Shown here one piece after another: positions 32,126-42,659 of a stretch of DNA of 59,587 bases; position 1 is the stretch's first letter; each line of letters starts with the position of its first letter. Source of the DNA: Pilatotrama ljubarskyi (taxonomy: Eukaryota > Basidiomycota > Agaricomycetes > Polyporales > Polyporaceae); the NCBI GenBank assembly GCA_022385805.1, contig MU277682.1:533792-593378 (forward strand). The letters run 5' to 3'. Both the position numbers and the translations under genes were made by a program. The notes beneath the pieces are model-generated. The model saw only the letters and a list, made by a program, of their open reading frames with translations. It was not told where the DNA came from and made no database searches.

Positions 32126-33133
32126 CTAGCCGGTAGTCTTCTTCAGATGGGCCAGGATTTTATCAACTTCTCCTAATGTATTGTCGAGGAGACCTTGATA
32201 CTGCGAGCCGTACGGAAATCTCGTTAGGTATATCGGGGGTGGATTGGCGCAGCACACGTACTGTGGCGAAGTCGGGAGAACGTTTATTAATATCCTCCTT
32301 TTTCAGCAAAGCCTGGTGGTGCTTTCGCAATTGAACACGGGTGTCTTCTGCTAAGCGTGTCGCCGTGGTATAGAGCGCGTTGCGCGTCTCCACGGTAGGC
32401 CTGAGATGGACTCGGAGATGAGTAACACGTCGAGACTTTAGACAAGGGAGTCCCGCACTTCGGTATAGGGATCTTGATCGTGCGGTCGTCTAGCTTCTGA
32501 GGCGTGACGCTTGGAATTTTCGCGTCATAAATTCCTTGCTCTACATATTTGAGGGTCTACTGGTGCAGAATGCGGCAAGCGGTCAACCATGATGAATCTC
32601 TCCTTTCTAAGCAATTTACGTAGACTCACATGCTCTTCAAAGACAGTGACGAGGAGGGTCGTGCCCTCTTTCACGCCGACGGTGGCGACCTCCTCGAGCC
32701 GGACGCCACGCGAGTCCGCTGCGCCTGGCACTTTGACACGCACGGGTGCTAGCAAGGCAGGGGTGACACGCCCCGTGGCACGCGTCTCCAGCGCGGCCAC
32801 CTCTTTCCTGAACCACTCAAGCGCGGTCTGCATCTTGCCCTCAGCCTTCTTGTACTCTTCGCTCGACACGATCCTCTGCGACGCAGGGATCAGAGCGTCC
32901 GTTGCAACGCCCTTGGACTTTTTGGACGCTGCAATGTCGGCCTCTTTCTCCTTCTCCTTCTCCCTCTCCTTTTCCTTGCCCTTGTCCTTGGATTTCTTCG
33001 CGTAGAAGCGCACCTGCTGCGTGGCTACAGCTGCAGCACGCTGTGCTGCAAGTCGGGAACATTGCGCCTGCGGCACCAATAGGGAGGGAGAGGCGGCGAG
33101 ACGGAAGCGGACAAGAGCTGCCGCAGCGGCCAT
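32126..33133 (-). CDS. RRF1: Mitochondrial ribosome recycling factor
   Basis: Four exons (32630-33133, 32459-32538, 32262-32400, 32126-32200) give 265 aa. The N-terminus is Ala/Arg-rich without acidic residues, as in mitochondrial targeting sequences, and is followed by a highly charged Lys/Glu linker (KGKEKEREKEKEKE). The RRF domain starts near residue 90: KMQTALEWFRKEVAALETR, GRVTPALLAPVRVKVPG, then IYDAKIPSVTPQ, TIKIPIPKPTVETRNAL, RVQLRKHHQALLKK and the final helix LGEVDKILAHLKK. This triple-helix plus beta domain releases ribosomes from mRNA after termination, with EF-G2, in the mitochondrial matrix. The third exon uses a GTGCGG donor. It is divergent from the gene at 34134, across about 1 kb. 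Confidence 0.88.
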
Positions 33134-34133
33134 GATTTGCAGCGAAGGTGCGCTGGACGGACGAGGCAGAGGCAGAGACTCCGAGGAGACCGAGCGCTGC
33201 AGAATCGCTTAATTTTCCGCATTTGGCGATACGCCTGTCACGTGCGGCGTTCACACGACGCGTCGCGATCGGCGCGCGCGACGCCTCCGTCCCGACGCGC
33301 GCTTCAGCCGTCGGCCTCCGTACGACGTTCAAGGATGTGCGAGACAGCGTCGAGCTGCTGAACATGCAGCGAAGAGGCCGAATATTACTGGGAACAGTAC
33401 TCAGTTCCTGAAAGTGGGCCCCCAGCGCCGAAATGAGCTGGAATGACAGTCGCGCCACCGGAGCCAAACAGCGCCAAAGAATGCGCCTCGCCCAGGGCGG
33501 TCCTCGCCGTGTCCTCCCATCTTCCGACTCTTGGACCTTGGCCGCCATCGTCGTTCGGTCTCTTCTCGCTGCCTGCGTCGTCGCCCGCGACGATCCACAC
33601 GATTAGGACACCAGCCGTTTGTATTGTTTGTGCAGCACGCGAGGACAGCGACCCCGGTCAGTCTGGTGAGTTCTGAAGCCTGTTCTAAATCAGATCAGCT
33701 CTGACCAAGAGAATAGCGCAGAACCACAGCCCATCTGCGTCGCGTTCTCCGTTTCTACAGCGCATATCCGCTATTCTTTGGCCCTGATCCACCGCATATA
33801 TACCTGCCTGCCGCTGTGTAGCCTCCGCTCCCTCTCCCATCTCTCCGGCCGCGTCCCTGGCCTATCGCCGTGCCCCCCTCTTCCTGCGCGGGCTGCAGTA
33901 CGATCCCTCGTTTACTAACGCCTGTGCCAGTCTTGCTGGCTTCCTAACAGTGAGTCGGCATATCTTGACTTGCTCCCAGACGTCATGAGTAACGCGGGCT
34001 GGCGTATCCCAGTAATCTCTATCTATATATCTATGCCAGTGTCTATACGAAGCCGTAATCATCGCCTCACCCTCTCCTACCGCCCGCCGATTATACCCGT
34101 CTCTCGCTACAACAGACTGTCCGCTCCTAGAGC
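33134..34133. promoter_or_regulatory. Divergent intergenic region between RRF1 and the Gln/Ser-rich gene
   Basis: About 1 kb upstream of both genes. It is pyrimidine-rich on the plus strand towards 34134 (for example CTCACCCTCTCCTACCGC near 34065), as in fungal leaders. No coding frame with splice support is seen. A leader intron for the 34134 gene is possible. Confidence 0.4.
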
Positions 34134-36661
34134 ATGGCAAACGTTATGAGGCCCAGCACGGCCAGGGTTCCCGGACCCTATTCGGACAATGCGTATATCC
34201 CGACCAGCACTCACGGATGGGTCCATGCGAACACCTGGTACGCCTCCGTTCCCTTCAACTCTGCTCCACCCCCCGCGCCCGCGGGCATCAATCCACAGAC
34301 GTGGGCGAATGGCCGCTGGCAGCCTAACCCATACTTCCGTCCGCCACCGGGCATGACCCAGCCGACCAGCGCGGTTCCGATGTGGGCCCCCCATCCTGGT
34401 TGGGGAACCGCCGTCGCGGGCCAGAGCTGGAACCCGTACAAACGGAGGCCCAACCCCGGCGATGCGTCGTATTGGGCAACGCAGCTTTCGGACAATCCTT
34501 TGATGTTGGAGAACATGCATATCAAGTACGTGATGACGGGCAAGCTTTACTGATTGGCACGTCTCAGCGTTCTCATCTCTCGTTGACAGGGACGATACCC
34601 CTGCGGAGGAACGCCATATCAAGGACTCTTCCAACGGGGTCCCTCATACGCCGTGGGTGTGGGTGCCGAAGGAGCTAAGTAGTGATACCAGTAAGTCCGC
34701 AGAGAGCACCGGTGCGTCAGCTTCCCGTGATGGGCACAGCGGGCAGAGGCAATACGAGCAGACTCAGAGAGACTCCCAATCCCAAGCCCCTCAGGCACAG
34801 CGGCGCGAGCAGAGCTATGACCACGCCCAAATGAAGAACTCGTCCCGGCACGCCTACGCTCCTCCTGCTACCGCAAATGACGCATCGTCGCAGAGCCGCC
34901 ACTACCACCATGACGCGGCCCGGTCGGCGCCTAGCTTACAGGACAGGGTGCCCTCGTCTGCGCCGCCTGCTGTCTCGACATATTCTGCGTATCATCAGCA
35001 ACAGCAGCAACAGCGGCAGCAGCAGTACCAGCAGGAGTCCCAACCTCATCAGTCGCAGTCTCAGTACCAGGGGGCGTCTGATCGGTATCGTTCGTCGTCT
35101 CAGCAGCAGGAGGACTCCAGTCGTCATCAGCGGCAGCAGAGCCGCAATGTATCTCCTCGGCAGTCCTACGACTCGCAAGCCTACTCGTCGCGAGACTACC
35201 GCAGTGGTGCTACAGCTGCCTCTTCGGCTTCTGCGGCGGCAGCGGCAGCAGTAGCCAGGCAGGCGAGCACAGATTCCACGGCGTCCTCAGCTTCCGCGTC
35301 GAACGATCGTGATTACAGGCGTGATGAGGCGTTCAGCTCGAGGCGGGAGCTGTATCCCACATTCTCGCCGAACATCGTACGCACTCCCGATCACTACAGC
35401 AGCTCCACCGCTCGACTCCCAGGCCGCGACGACCTGGAGCGCACGCCGACACGTCAACCCGTAGCCACGCCTTCGCAGGGGTCCGTATATGCGTCTCAGT
35501 CGAACGCGCCCACACGCTCGAACAGCCTGAACGCGGGCCGGCAGTCATCGCAGTCATCGCAGCCCCCGAGTAACGTCGTATCGCCCAACTCCAGCCTCGG
35601 ACTCATCTCCTTCACGGAGGAGCCCGACTCCGTCCTGAGCCCCCTTATCGTCCCGCAGACCCCGCCGAATGCCTCCGCCTCATCGCGTCCGAGTCCTCAC
35701 CACGAAGTCAGTCGCAGTCAGACGTACCCCGCCGCGGCGTACGAGGACCAGCAGGCGTCCCGCAAGACGCCCCGCGAGTACCCGAGGTCTCGTGCGTCGT
35801 CCCGCGAGCGGGAACGGGAACGGGACCGTGATCGTGACCGCGAGCGCAGCGACCGACGTGCGTACAGCAGGTCCAGAGACGTGGATGCCACCCCACAGCC
35901 CGGTACGCGCACACCCCCCGCGCACACTCCTCCGCTCTCGCACTATACCCACCCGTCGCCCGACAACCGAGCGTCCGCTCAGCCGATCGCGCGGAGCCAC
36001 ACTTATCCTGCTGTCGTCCCACCCCCGCCAGTCACTCCCCAACGGTCCAGATCGCCGCCGCGCTACTCGCCCTCGCACGGCCACTCGCCCTCCTACTCGT
36101 CGTCATCGTCGTACCAGCACTCCAGCTCTGCTTCGTATGCGCGCACGTCGCCTAACCCGGCCACCTCGTCTACTTCGACTGCTCCATCGCCGCTGCGGCA
36201 CAACCCACTCCCGCGCCCCCCTCAGACCTCCGCATACGCAGAGCAACTCGCGCGCGGCTCCTCATCGGCGTCCGCTGCGGCTGCGGCGGCTGCGGCTGCG
36301 GCGGCGGCGCAGCAACCCACGCAACGCCGCGCGGTGCGTAAGGGCTACTGGAACCGGCGCGGGGACCACCTATACGTCAGCGAGTCGGGCGAGCGGTTCA
36401 TCGTGTACGCTCCAAGCGTCCTGGCGAATCCTCCGGAGCTGCAGCACTACCCGTCGCCGACGGAGGGCTGGCGCGACCACCGCGGGCACTTCATCAGGTA
36501 TGACCCGAACGTGCCCGAGCTCTTGGACTCGTTGCCGCTGCACGGCGAGCCGCCTAGGAGGCCGTACTCGAAGGTGAGTGCGCATGGTGGTCGGCGAGTG
36601 GGCCTGCATGCTGACGCGGAGCGTTCTGTGCTTGCAGTTTGTGCAATATGTCACCGTTTGA
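34134..36661 (+). CDS. Gln/Ser/Ala-rich low-complexity protein with conserved ends, function unknown
   Basis: Three exons (34134-34525, 34590-36573, 36638-36661) give 799 aa. The N-terminal about 170 residues are Pro/Trp/Asn-rich and ordered-looking (WVHANTWYASVPFNSAPP, WATQLSDNPLMLENMH, PHTPWVWVPKEL). About 480 residues of disordered sequence follow, with Gln runs (near 34995-35035), Ser-rich blocks, an RERERERDRDRDRERSDRR stretch and two poly-Ala runs (near 35230 and 36270-36310). The C-terminal about 90 residues are again conserved-looking (RKGYWNRRGDHLYVSES, FIVYAPSVLANPPELQHYP, EGWRDHRGHFIRYDP). No catalytic domain is recognised. Such Gln/RD-rich proteins are often nuclear or part of RNA-protein granules; that is inference. 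The last exon encodes only FVQYVTV. Confidence 0.7.
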
Positions 36662-37133
36662 TCAGAACAGTGCGATGTATCTTTCCAGCTCAGGTTGCTC
36701 TTCCTTGCGGAGCGGACGGACGCAGAATTTCCCCTTCTCGTATCTTCCCTTCTCTTCCCTCCCAGTCTCTCGCCGATGCCTTTCTTTCCCGTCTGTTGTG
36801 TCTAACAATGTACTATTTGCAGTCTTACATACAATCCCCTCACTGTATCTTCTCTGCCCATGCATATGTATTCTCTCACCGGTGCTACATCTCTGCAATA
36901 CATCACTCATACAAGGCATACGCGCGACAACCGAGCCAGTAAAGATACAGCAGAGCGGTCTTCCAAGCAATAAGTCATAGAAGGGAGGGAGAACGAACGC
37001 GTCTATGAGTGAGGGATCCATAATCGAGATGTCCAGGGTATTAGGGAGGATAGACGGATACAACACGGGGAGAAGGGGAAACAAGGGAAACAAGGGAAGA
37101 GAAATGGGAGAAGAACGAGGTGGGGAAAATACC

Positions 37134-40100
37134 TTACAGTCCGATGCCGCCATGGATGGAGCGCATGTGCTCGTAGACCTCTCCGCTCTTCGAGAACGTC
37201 GCCAGACACGCCCAGCAGATGTGGATCTTGCAGCTCGCGCACGTCATGTGGTTGCAGCCCGCGGTGCGCTCGATCGGGACCCTGCAGCTCGGGCAGTCCT
37301 TGACGTCGTGGCCCATCTTCCAGTGCTCGAACAGCATTTCGTCCTCCGGGTTCCGGTCCTGACACGACACCGTCTCGTGGTACTCCATGTCGCAGTGCGG
37401 GCAGATGCGCACAAGGCACGACGGGCACTGTAACGCCGGCGCGCCCTTCGGGACGCGGGCCATCTTGCGGTACACCTGGGCACAGTCCGGCGTGGGGCAG
37501 TAGTGATACTCGTTCGGACGCTGCTGCACGTACGCGGTGAAGGCCGCGTTCACAATAGCGTCGAACTCGCCCGTGGAGAGCAGGCGCTGGGCGGTGGAGA
37601 GGGCAATGGGCTGGGAACAGCGGGCCTCGTCCGCGAGACAGGTGAGGGGGAACGTCTTGTTGTCGACGGAGGCGTTGAGGTACCCGACCATGCAAGCCTT
37701 GCACCAAGTGTGCCCGCAGGCCAGCGTGACAGGATGTGAGACATCGCCGAGGCAGACCGGACATACTACGTCGCTGGCGGAGCTGCGGCGCGGCAGGCGC
37801 TGCTGGGCGTGGAGCACCGCTAGTTGCGCGACCTTCTGCACGTCCTCTCCACCGCGGACGACGAGCCGCTGATGGGTGAGGTCGAACCAGACGTTTTCGT
37901 GGCCAAGTTCTTGCTGAAGCTTCACGAGGTCGTCGCTCATGAAGACCCCGATGAGATGGCCGGCGACGGGGTAGCGGTGAATGAGCTGCGACTTGAGAAG
38001 CCGCACTCTGTCCACGATGGCTGCCCGAACCCGTTCGCGTTCCTCACGGATTCCAAACAGAGCCAAAGTGCGCCGGCGAGAATCGCTGTTGATCTTCACC
38101 TTCGGATGCATGGCCTCCAGATCCCGCAAGAATTGCTCGCCAGCCTTCCCACCGAAGAAGTCGTTCCAAACTATCTGACCATCGTCCGTAACCTTCTCGC
38201 CGCGCAGGAGACGCTCGAAGGCAGTCTTGGCTTTGGTGAGGGACGCCATGCTGTGGGACACAAGCTTGACGGTCACCGGCACTGTGGGCCCCAGTAAGGC
38301 TCTCTTGTCAATGACTGAAATACTTGTTCCGTCTTCGTCATGGATGTAGGAACGCAGGAGGTCGATGTCGTAGGCGAGAACGTCGAAGATCCCGGATGGT
38401 AGAGCGTAACGTAGGGACTTGATGTGATGCGCGAAGATCCTCTGCTTGGCCACGAAACGCGGACAGAATCTGTGGAGGGCCTCGCATGCGCTAGCCGCGG
38501 CGTCGGGACTGTTGAAGTGGGCCCATATCCGGACGACTTTGCCATACGGCGGGGGAAGAACGTTGAGCGAGACGTCCTCGTCGTACTCCTCCAGCATCCT
38601 TTGCAAGCCCTGGATGGCGCCATGCAGTGAGCTGTACTTGGCGCGTTGTAGCATCACGCCTTCGCACTTCTCTGCCGGCTGCTTCGCCCCCTGCTTCTCC
38701 GTCTCGTCTTCCGCCTGGCCTCGCTCCTTCTCCTTACCTTTCCCCCTCCGTCCACTGCGCTTCTTCCCACCCCTTGGCTCCTTCTCGTCGACACCGAGAC
38801 GATCGACGAAGTGCTTCTTCAAGTCCTCGGGCGTGAAGTTCGGGGGGAGGCCGCGGAAGCGGACGTTGTGTGTCCCCACGTTCGGAATGCCCTGATACGG
38901 CTCTGCGATGACTCGGGAGAACCCAAGGTCGATGGTACGAGCTAGTTGAATCGCTTGCTGAGCAAGGTCCTCCGTGGGATAGCCAACGAACCCGATCTGG
39001 GAGGGGGTAGGCAATTCGAAGAGGACGTCCCCGTCGTACAACGTGCCTCCTCCCAGCCCGGTCGATTTCTTCTGATCTAGGCGGGCCGAAACCTTGCTAC
39101 CAAGCAGCTCTTTCCCGTCCAGGGTATCCACAGCTTGCGCGGCCGCGTTCCCAGTGCCAAAAGAGACTCGATATGTCACTGTGTCGTCCGGCGCTGAGTC
39201 GATAGCAACGACCGCCGTGACCTCTCCGAAAACGCCGAGCTCAGCGGAGATAGCTGCAGGAACCACCGACGCAGGTACATCCTCTAGGATGATCTTGCGA
39301 CACTCAAACCCGGTGGTAATATGGCTGATGGCAAACCCAGAACCGAACGTGACTTTGGTGGAGTCAAGAACGGTGATCGTGATCGATTCCGGAGGCACTC
39401 GTGGCTGAGAGGCTCTCGGAGCGTTGGCAGCAAGCTGATAATCCCCGCCGTTTAGCTTCAATAGCACGCCCCGTGGCGAACGGCAATCTCACCTTTTCTA
39501 AACCCAAGCCGGGTGGCACAACCGGAGCCTGATTGCCAGATATTTGAGGCTGATGCCGACGTAGCGGAGCTGCCGACCCGCTACTAGCATTCCTCGGAGC
39601 AACATGGACACGAGGGCACGGCGTACTTGAGGCTGCAGGTGGTGTTGCCTCGCAGACCACAGGCTTAGAAGACCCTGCTTTTGACGCTCCCCTCTGTCGC
39701 GCAAGCATTGAGTCGACGTCAGTAAAATACGCGGTGCTCTCACCTCCCGGAAGTCGCGACGCATTTTCTCTCTGTCGATGTCATGAGAATATCGACAATT
39801 GGGCCAGTTACATCGGCCGTGGATGTAGTCGAAGCAGGGTAACCGCGCGGTGCTAGTCTGCGCCGCGACCTCCATCGCGTTTGACGGAGTCTTGGGCGGA
39901 CCTGCCTGCGATTCCTGCTGCTTCATGAGCACTTATTGACCTTCTGGGATAATGCACCTACGGCAGAGTAGAACGTCGTGTCCGTGCTATTACCATCCGC
40001 GTCATCATAAGGCTCTCGCTTCTCCCGGGCGACGGTCTGTTCGACCGCGTTGCCTTGAGCACGACCTTTCCCTTTTGCTCTTCCCGCAGTCTGTCGTACG

Positions 40101-41728
40101 CTCCCATCACTGGGGCCGCTCTCTGCAGGGACTTTGCATATGGGATGCGAGTCACTATGAGCTCTTTCGCCGTCATCTTCAGCAGGCTCACTCGACAAGA
40201 GATCCGTAGATGAGCCTTCGGCTTCGGCTCCAGGCTGCCAGAACATGGTGCTGTTAGCTTCGTGATGCATCGTGAGTCAAAGCCACATACCTTTCGGGGT
40301 TTCTTCTGACACTTCTTTGCGGTATCAACGATTGGCGTTGACGCAAGAGACGAGCTCGAAATTAGCGTGAGGCGTGCGGACTCGTCCGCAAACTTGGCTA
40401 GAGCCATCCGGATTTCCTCAGCGTGCTGGAGTGCCAACTCGTCATCAGACGGCAGCTGTCGGGCCAGGTCCAGGATGTCGTGAGAATACTTGCATGGCAC
40501 TTTGTAGCAGTAACGTTTCTTGAAGTACAATCGACAGACTGGCCTGGGTTTCTGGGGAAATGTTAGTACGCACTTTCACTTTGATGCCGCTCAGGACGAA
40601 CCCTTCGTGCGACACCTTGTCCTGGTCGACCAGCCGTGCCCTTGACCTGCGCCATCAGTTCAAAGCTCTCGCGATCGTGTAGATCAGCTACCTCGCGCGA
40701 TGCATTTCCGTGACGCTCAAAAGCGGTGGGCTCCACTTCCGTCTCGATGTCTCCCGTAGTAGGGCATGTCTCGCTGCTGTCGCTTTCGCCCGTGAACTCT
40801 TCCTCTTCGAGCTCATCTTCGGTCACGTGGGCGAACCGGCAGGTGTCGCCTTTCGGGCACAGGCCAGCAGCCCACGTTTTGCAGACCTCGCGTTCGTGCA
40901 TGGAGCCGTCCGCAGCCTTCAGAAATGGTGCACAAAAGGAGGTTATACCTCTACGTATTGGGCAGACGGCAAAGGGCTTACCGTGTACGTTACAGTCGCA
41001 GGTATCTGAGAGAGTTCGAGTTGTCTGAGACTAGTGATGGAGACAGAACGGCTTACTTACCTTTCTGACCGCAGGCTTTTCAGGCGGTGGCAACAGCTGC
41101 GTGATGCATTCCTGAGGAACTAAGAAGATATGAGTTCCGGGGCAGCGGTCTCCGTGCCTGCACAACCCCTTTTGGTAATCCCTGCAGACTACATTCGTCC
41201 TCTGAAAGAGAGTTTGCCATGAGGAGAGCTGGCCGACTAGATAAGTTGTGTGCAACTGACTCTACTAGGGCGCGGGTCGAGTTCCGCTGCTCTCATCAAA
41301 CGATTTACGTCTAGAATTGTAGGTTCTGGGCGCACAGCTTGCGAAGCGACATTTGTGCGGGGGGCGATGCCTGGCAGAACGGCAGGTGGTGGTGGAGGGT
41401 GCAGGTGATTGACGCCAGGAGGTTTGGACGAACGCGCGTCCGAAGTCGCCGCCGCCGCAGGTTGGGTCAGCCCATCGGGGCCAGTGCTCGAAGCCTGCTG
41501 GGGGCGGTTGATATTGATGTAATTGACACTAGCAACACTTCCGACTGTAGAAGCCGGATGTAGCGGAGGGGCCAGCTGTCCCGGTCGTACGTCCGGCGGG
41601 CCACGACGCGTCGGCGCCACGAAGTTGGGCGCATATAGGCCGCCATCTAGGACGTGAGAGCGATGGCATTTGTCTCCCCAGCCGCAGAATCCAGCTTGGA
41701 AATTACGACAGACTTCCCGTTGCGGCAT
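37134..41728 (-). CDS. RBR (RING-IBR-RING) E3 ubiquitin ligase with five CCCH zinc fingers and RRM-like segments
   Basis: Read from ATG 41726-41728 through about ten exons to TAA at 37134-37136. Five CCCH fingers come first: CRNFQAGFCGWGDKCHRSH, CRDYQKGLCRHGDRCPGTH, CKTWAAGLCPKGDTCRFAH, CRLYFKKRYCYKVPCKYSH and CFDYIHGRCNWPNCRYSH. Acidic and low-complexity linkers separate them. A 57 bp intron near 39430-39490 joins the last finger's exons to a 2.3 kb exon. That exon has two RRM-like segments (KIILEDVPASVV; HNVRFRGLPPNFTPEDLKK), a Lys-rich linker, a KH-like region, RING1 (CPVCLGDVSHPVTLACGH), an IBR (CPTPDCAQV, CPSCLVRICPHC) and RING2 (CPSCRVPIERTAGCNHMTC). The RING2 catalytic Cys is in AGCNHM (codon 37254-37256). 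The product should ubiquitinate targets by an RBR thioester mechanism while binding RNA through the fingers. One gene, not two, is inferred from matching splice phases; upstream coding exons to about 42.2 kb are possible. Confidence 0.8.
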
Positions 41729-42659
41729 CTGAATAGGAATACGGGTAGGTAGACAGGTCAGCAGGGGTGAGAAGAGGTGCAGCGCAGGTGGAAGCGAGAC
41801 CTTCGCTGCGTGGGCCGGCTGTATATGGGGTCCCGGGCGCTGCGGCAGGCCACCCTGTGAGGCAACAGGACGCTGCGGCATACTCGGGTAGTTGGCGAGA
41901 GGCCCGTGAGCAGCGTCGGGTATAGAGCGCTGTAGGCGTGTGGCGACGGGGTAGTGAGCGAGTGTAGAAACCTGGGAAAAATACGCCACTCGCAGGAGCG
42001 TTCGAGAGGGACACGGTTTGGTCCACAAAGCCTCGAAAATGTGACCTGTCGGGGCCGCTATTGTTGCGGAATCTCGGTGCCGTAGCAGTACTGTACTCCT
42101 TTGTCATACTCGGGTAAGCGGGACGGTCTATCCAATCCCGCTCGGTCGGTCCCGTCGCGTAGAGGAGCGTTGGCCCGCCACGGAACGTGACTCGGTCATT
42201 GTACAAGTGATGGCGCACGTCGACCATATTGTCAGGTGGTGGTGTGTTTCTGAGATGAGCGCAGCGGGTCCGAGCGTTTGAGCCACGCTATTCCGGGTCA
42301 CAAAGCTTGCACAAACATGATACGGCCATTTATATAATGGCACTGTCGTTACATCCAGCTTATCTCAGTAAGGATTCGCTACCGTATAAGGCAAGCACTC
42401 TACTTATAGACTACAAGAAGTAAGGCCGCCCTGACTACTGGAAGATGCTTCCTTTTGGTCGAGCCGCGCAGATTGCATGGGCTCTCCGGCTCACCAAATT
42501 CTCCCAAGATCCCGTCTATCTAGCAATTTCAATCGGAATCAAGTATGGTTGAAAGCTGCACGGAGAACGGTGGTAGACAGAACATAGGAGAGATTGCATA
42601 AAACAGAGCGAAGCGAATTTCCGGACCAAACAGATGTATGACGTTCGCAGCATAACAGC
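41729..42659. other. Region between the RBR gene start and the KAR5-like gene end
   Basis: The 41.73-42.23 kb part has an open Pro/Arg-rich frame in line with the RBR gene (for example GGLPQRPGPHIQPAHAAK), so it may hold its true N-terminus or a leader. The rest shows nothing. Confidence 0.4.

Noticed and set aside
35669..36577. 302-codon Arg/Pro-rich plus-strand frame and its minus-strand partners
   Set aside because: They are shifted-frame and antisense shadows of the low-complexity exon of the 34134-36661 gene.
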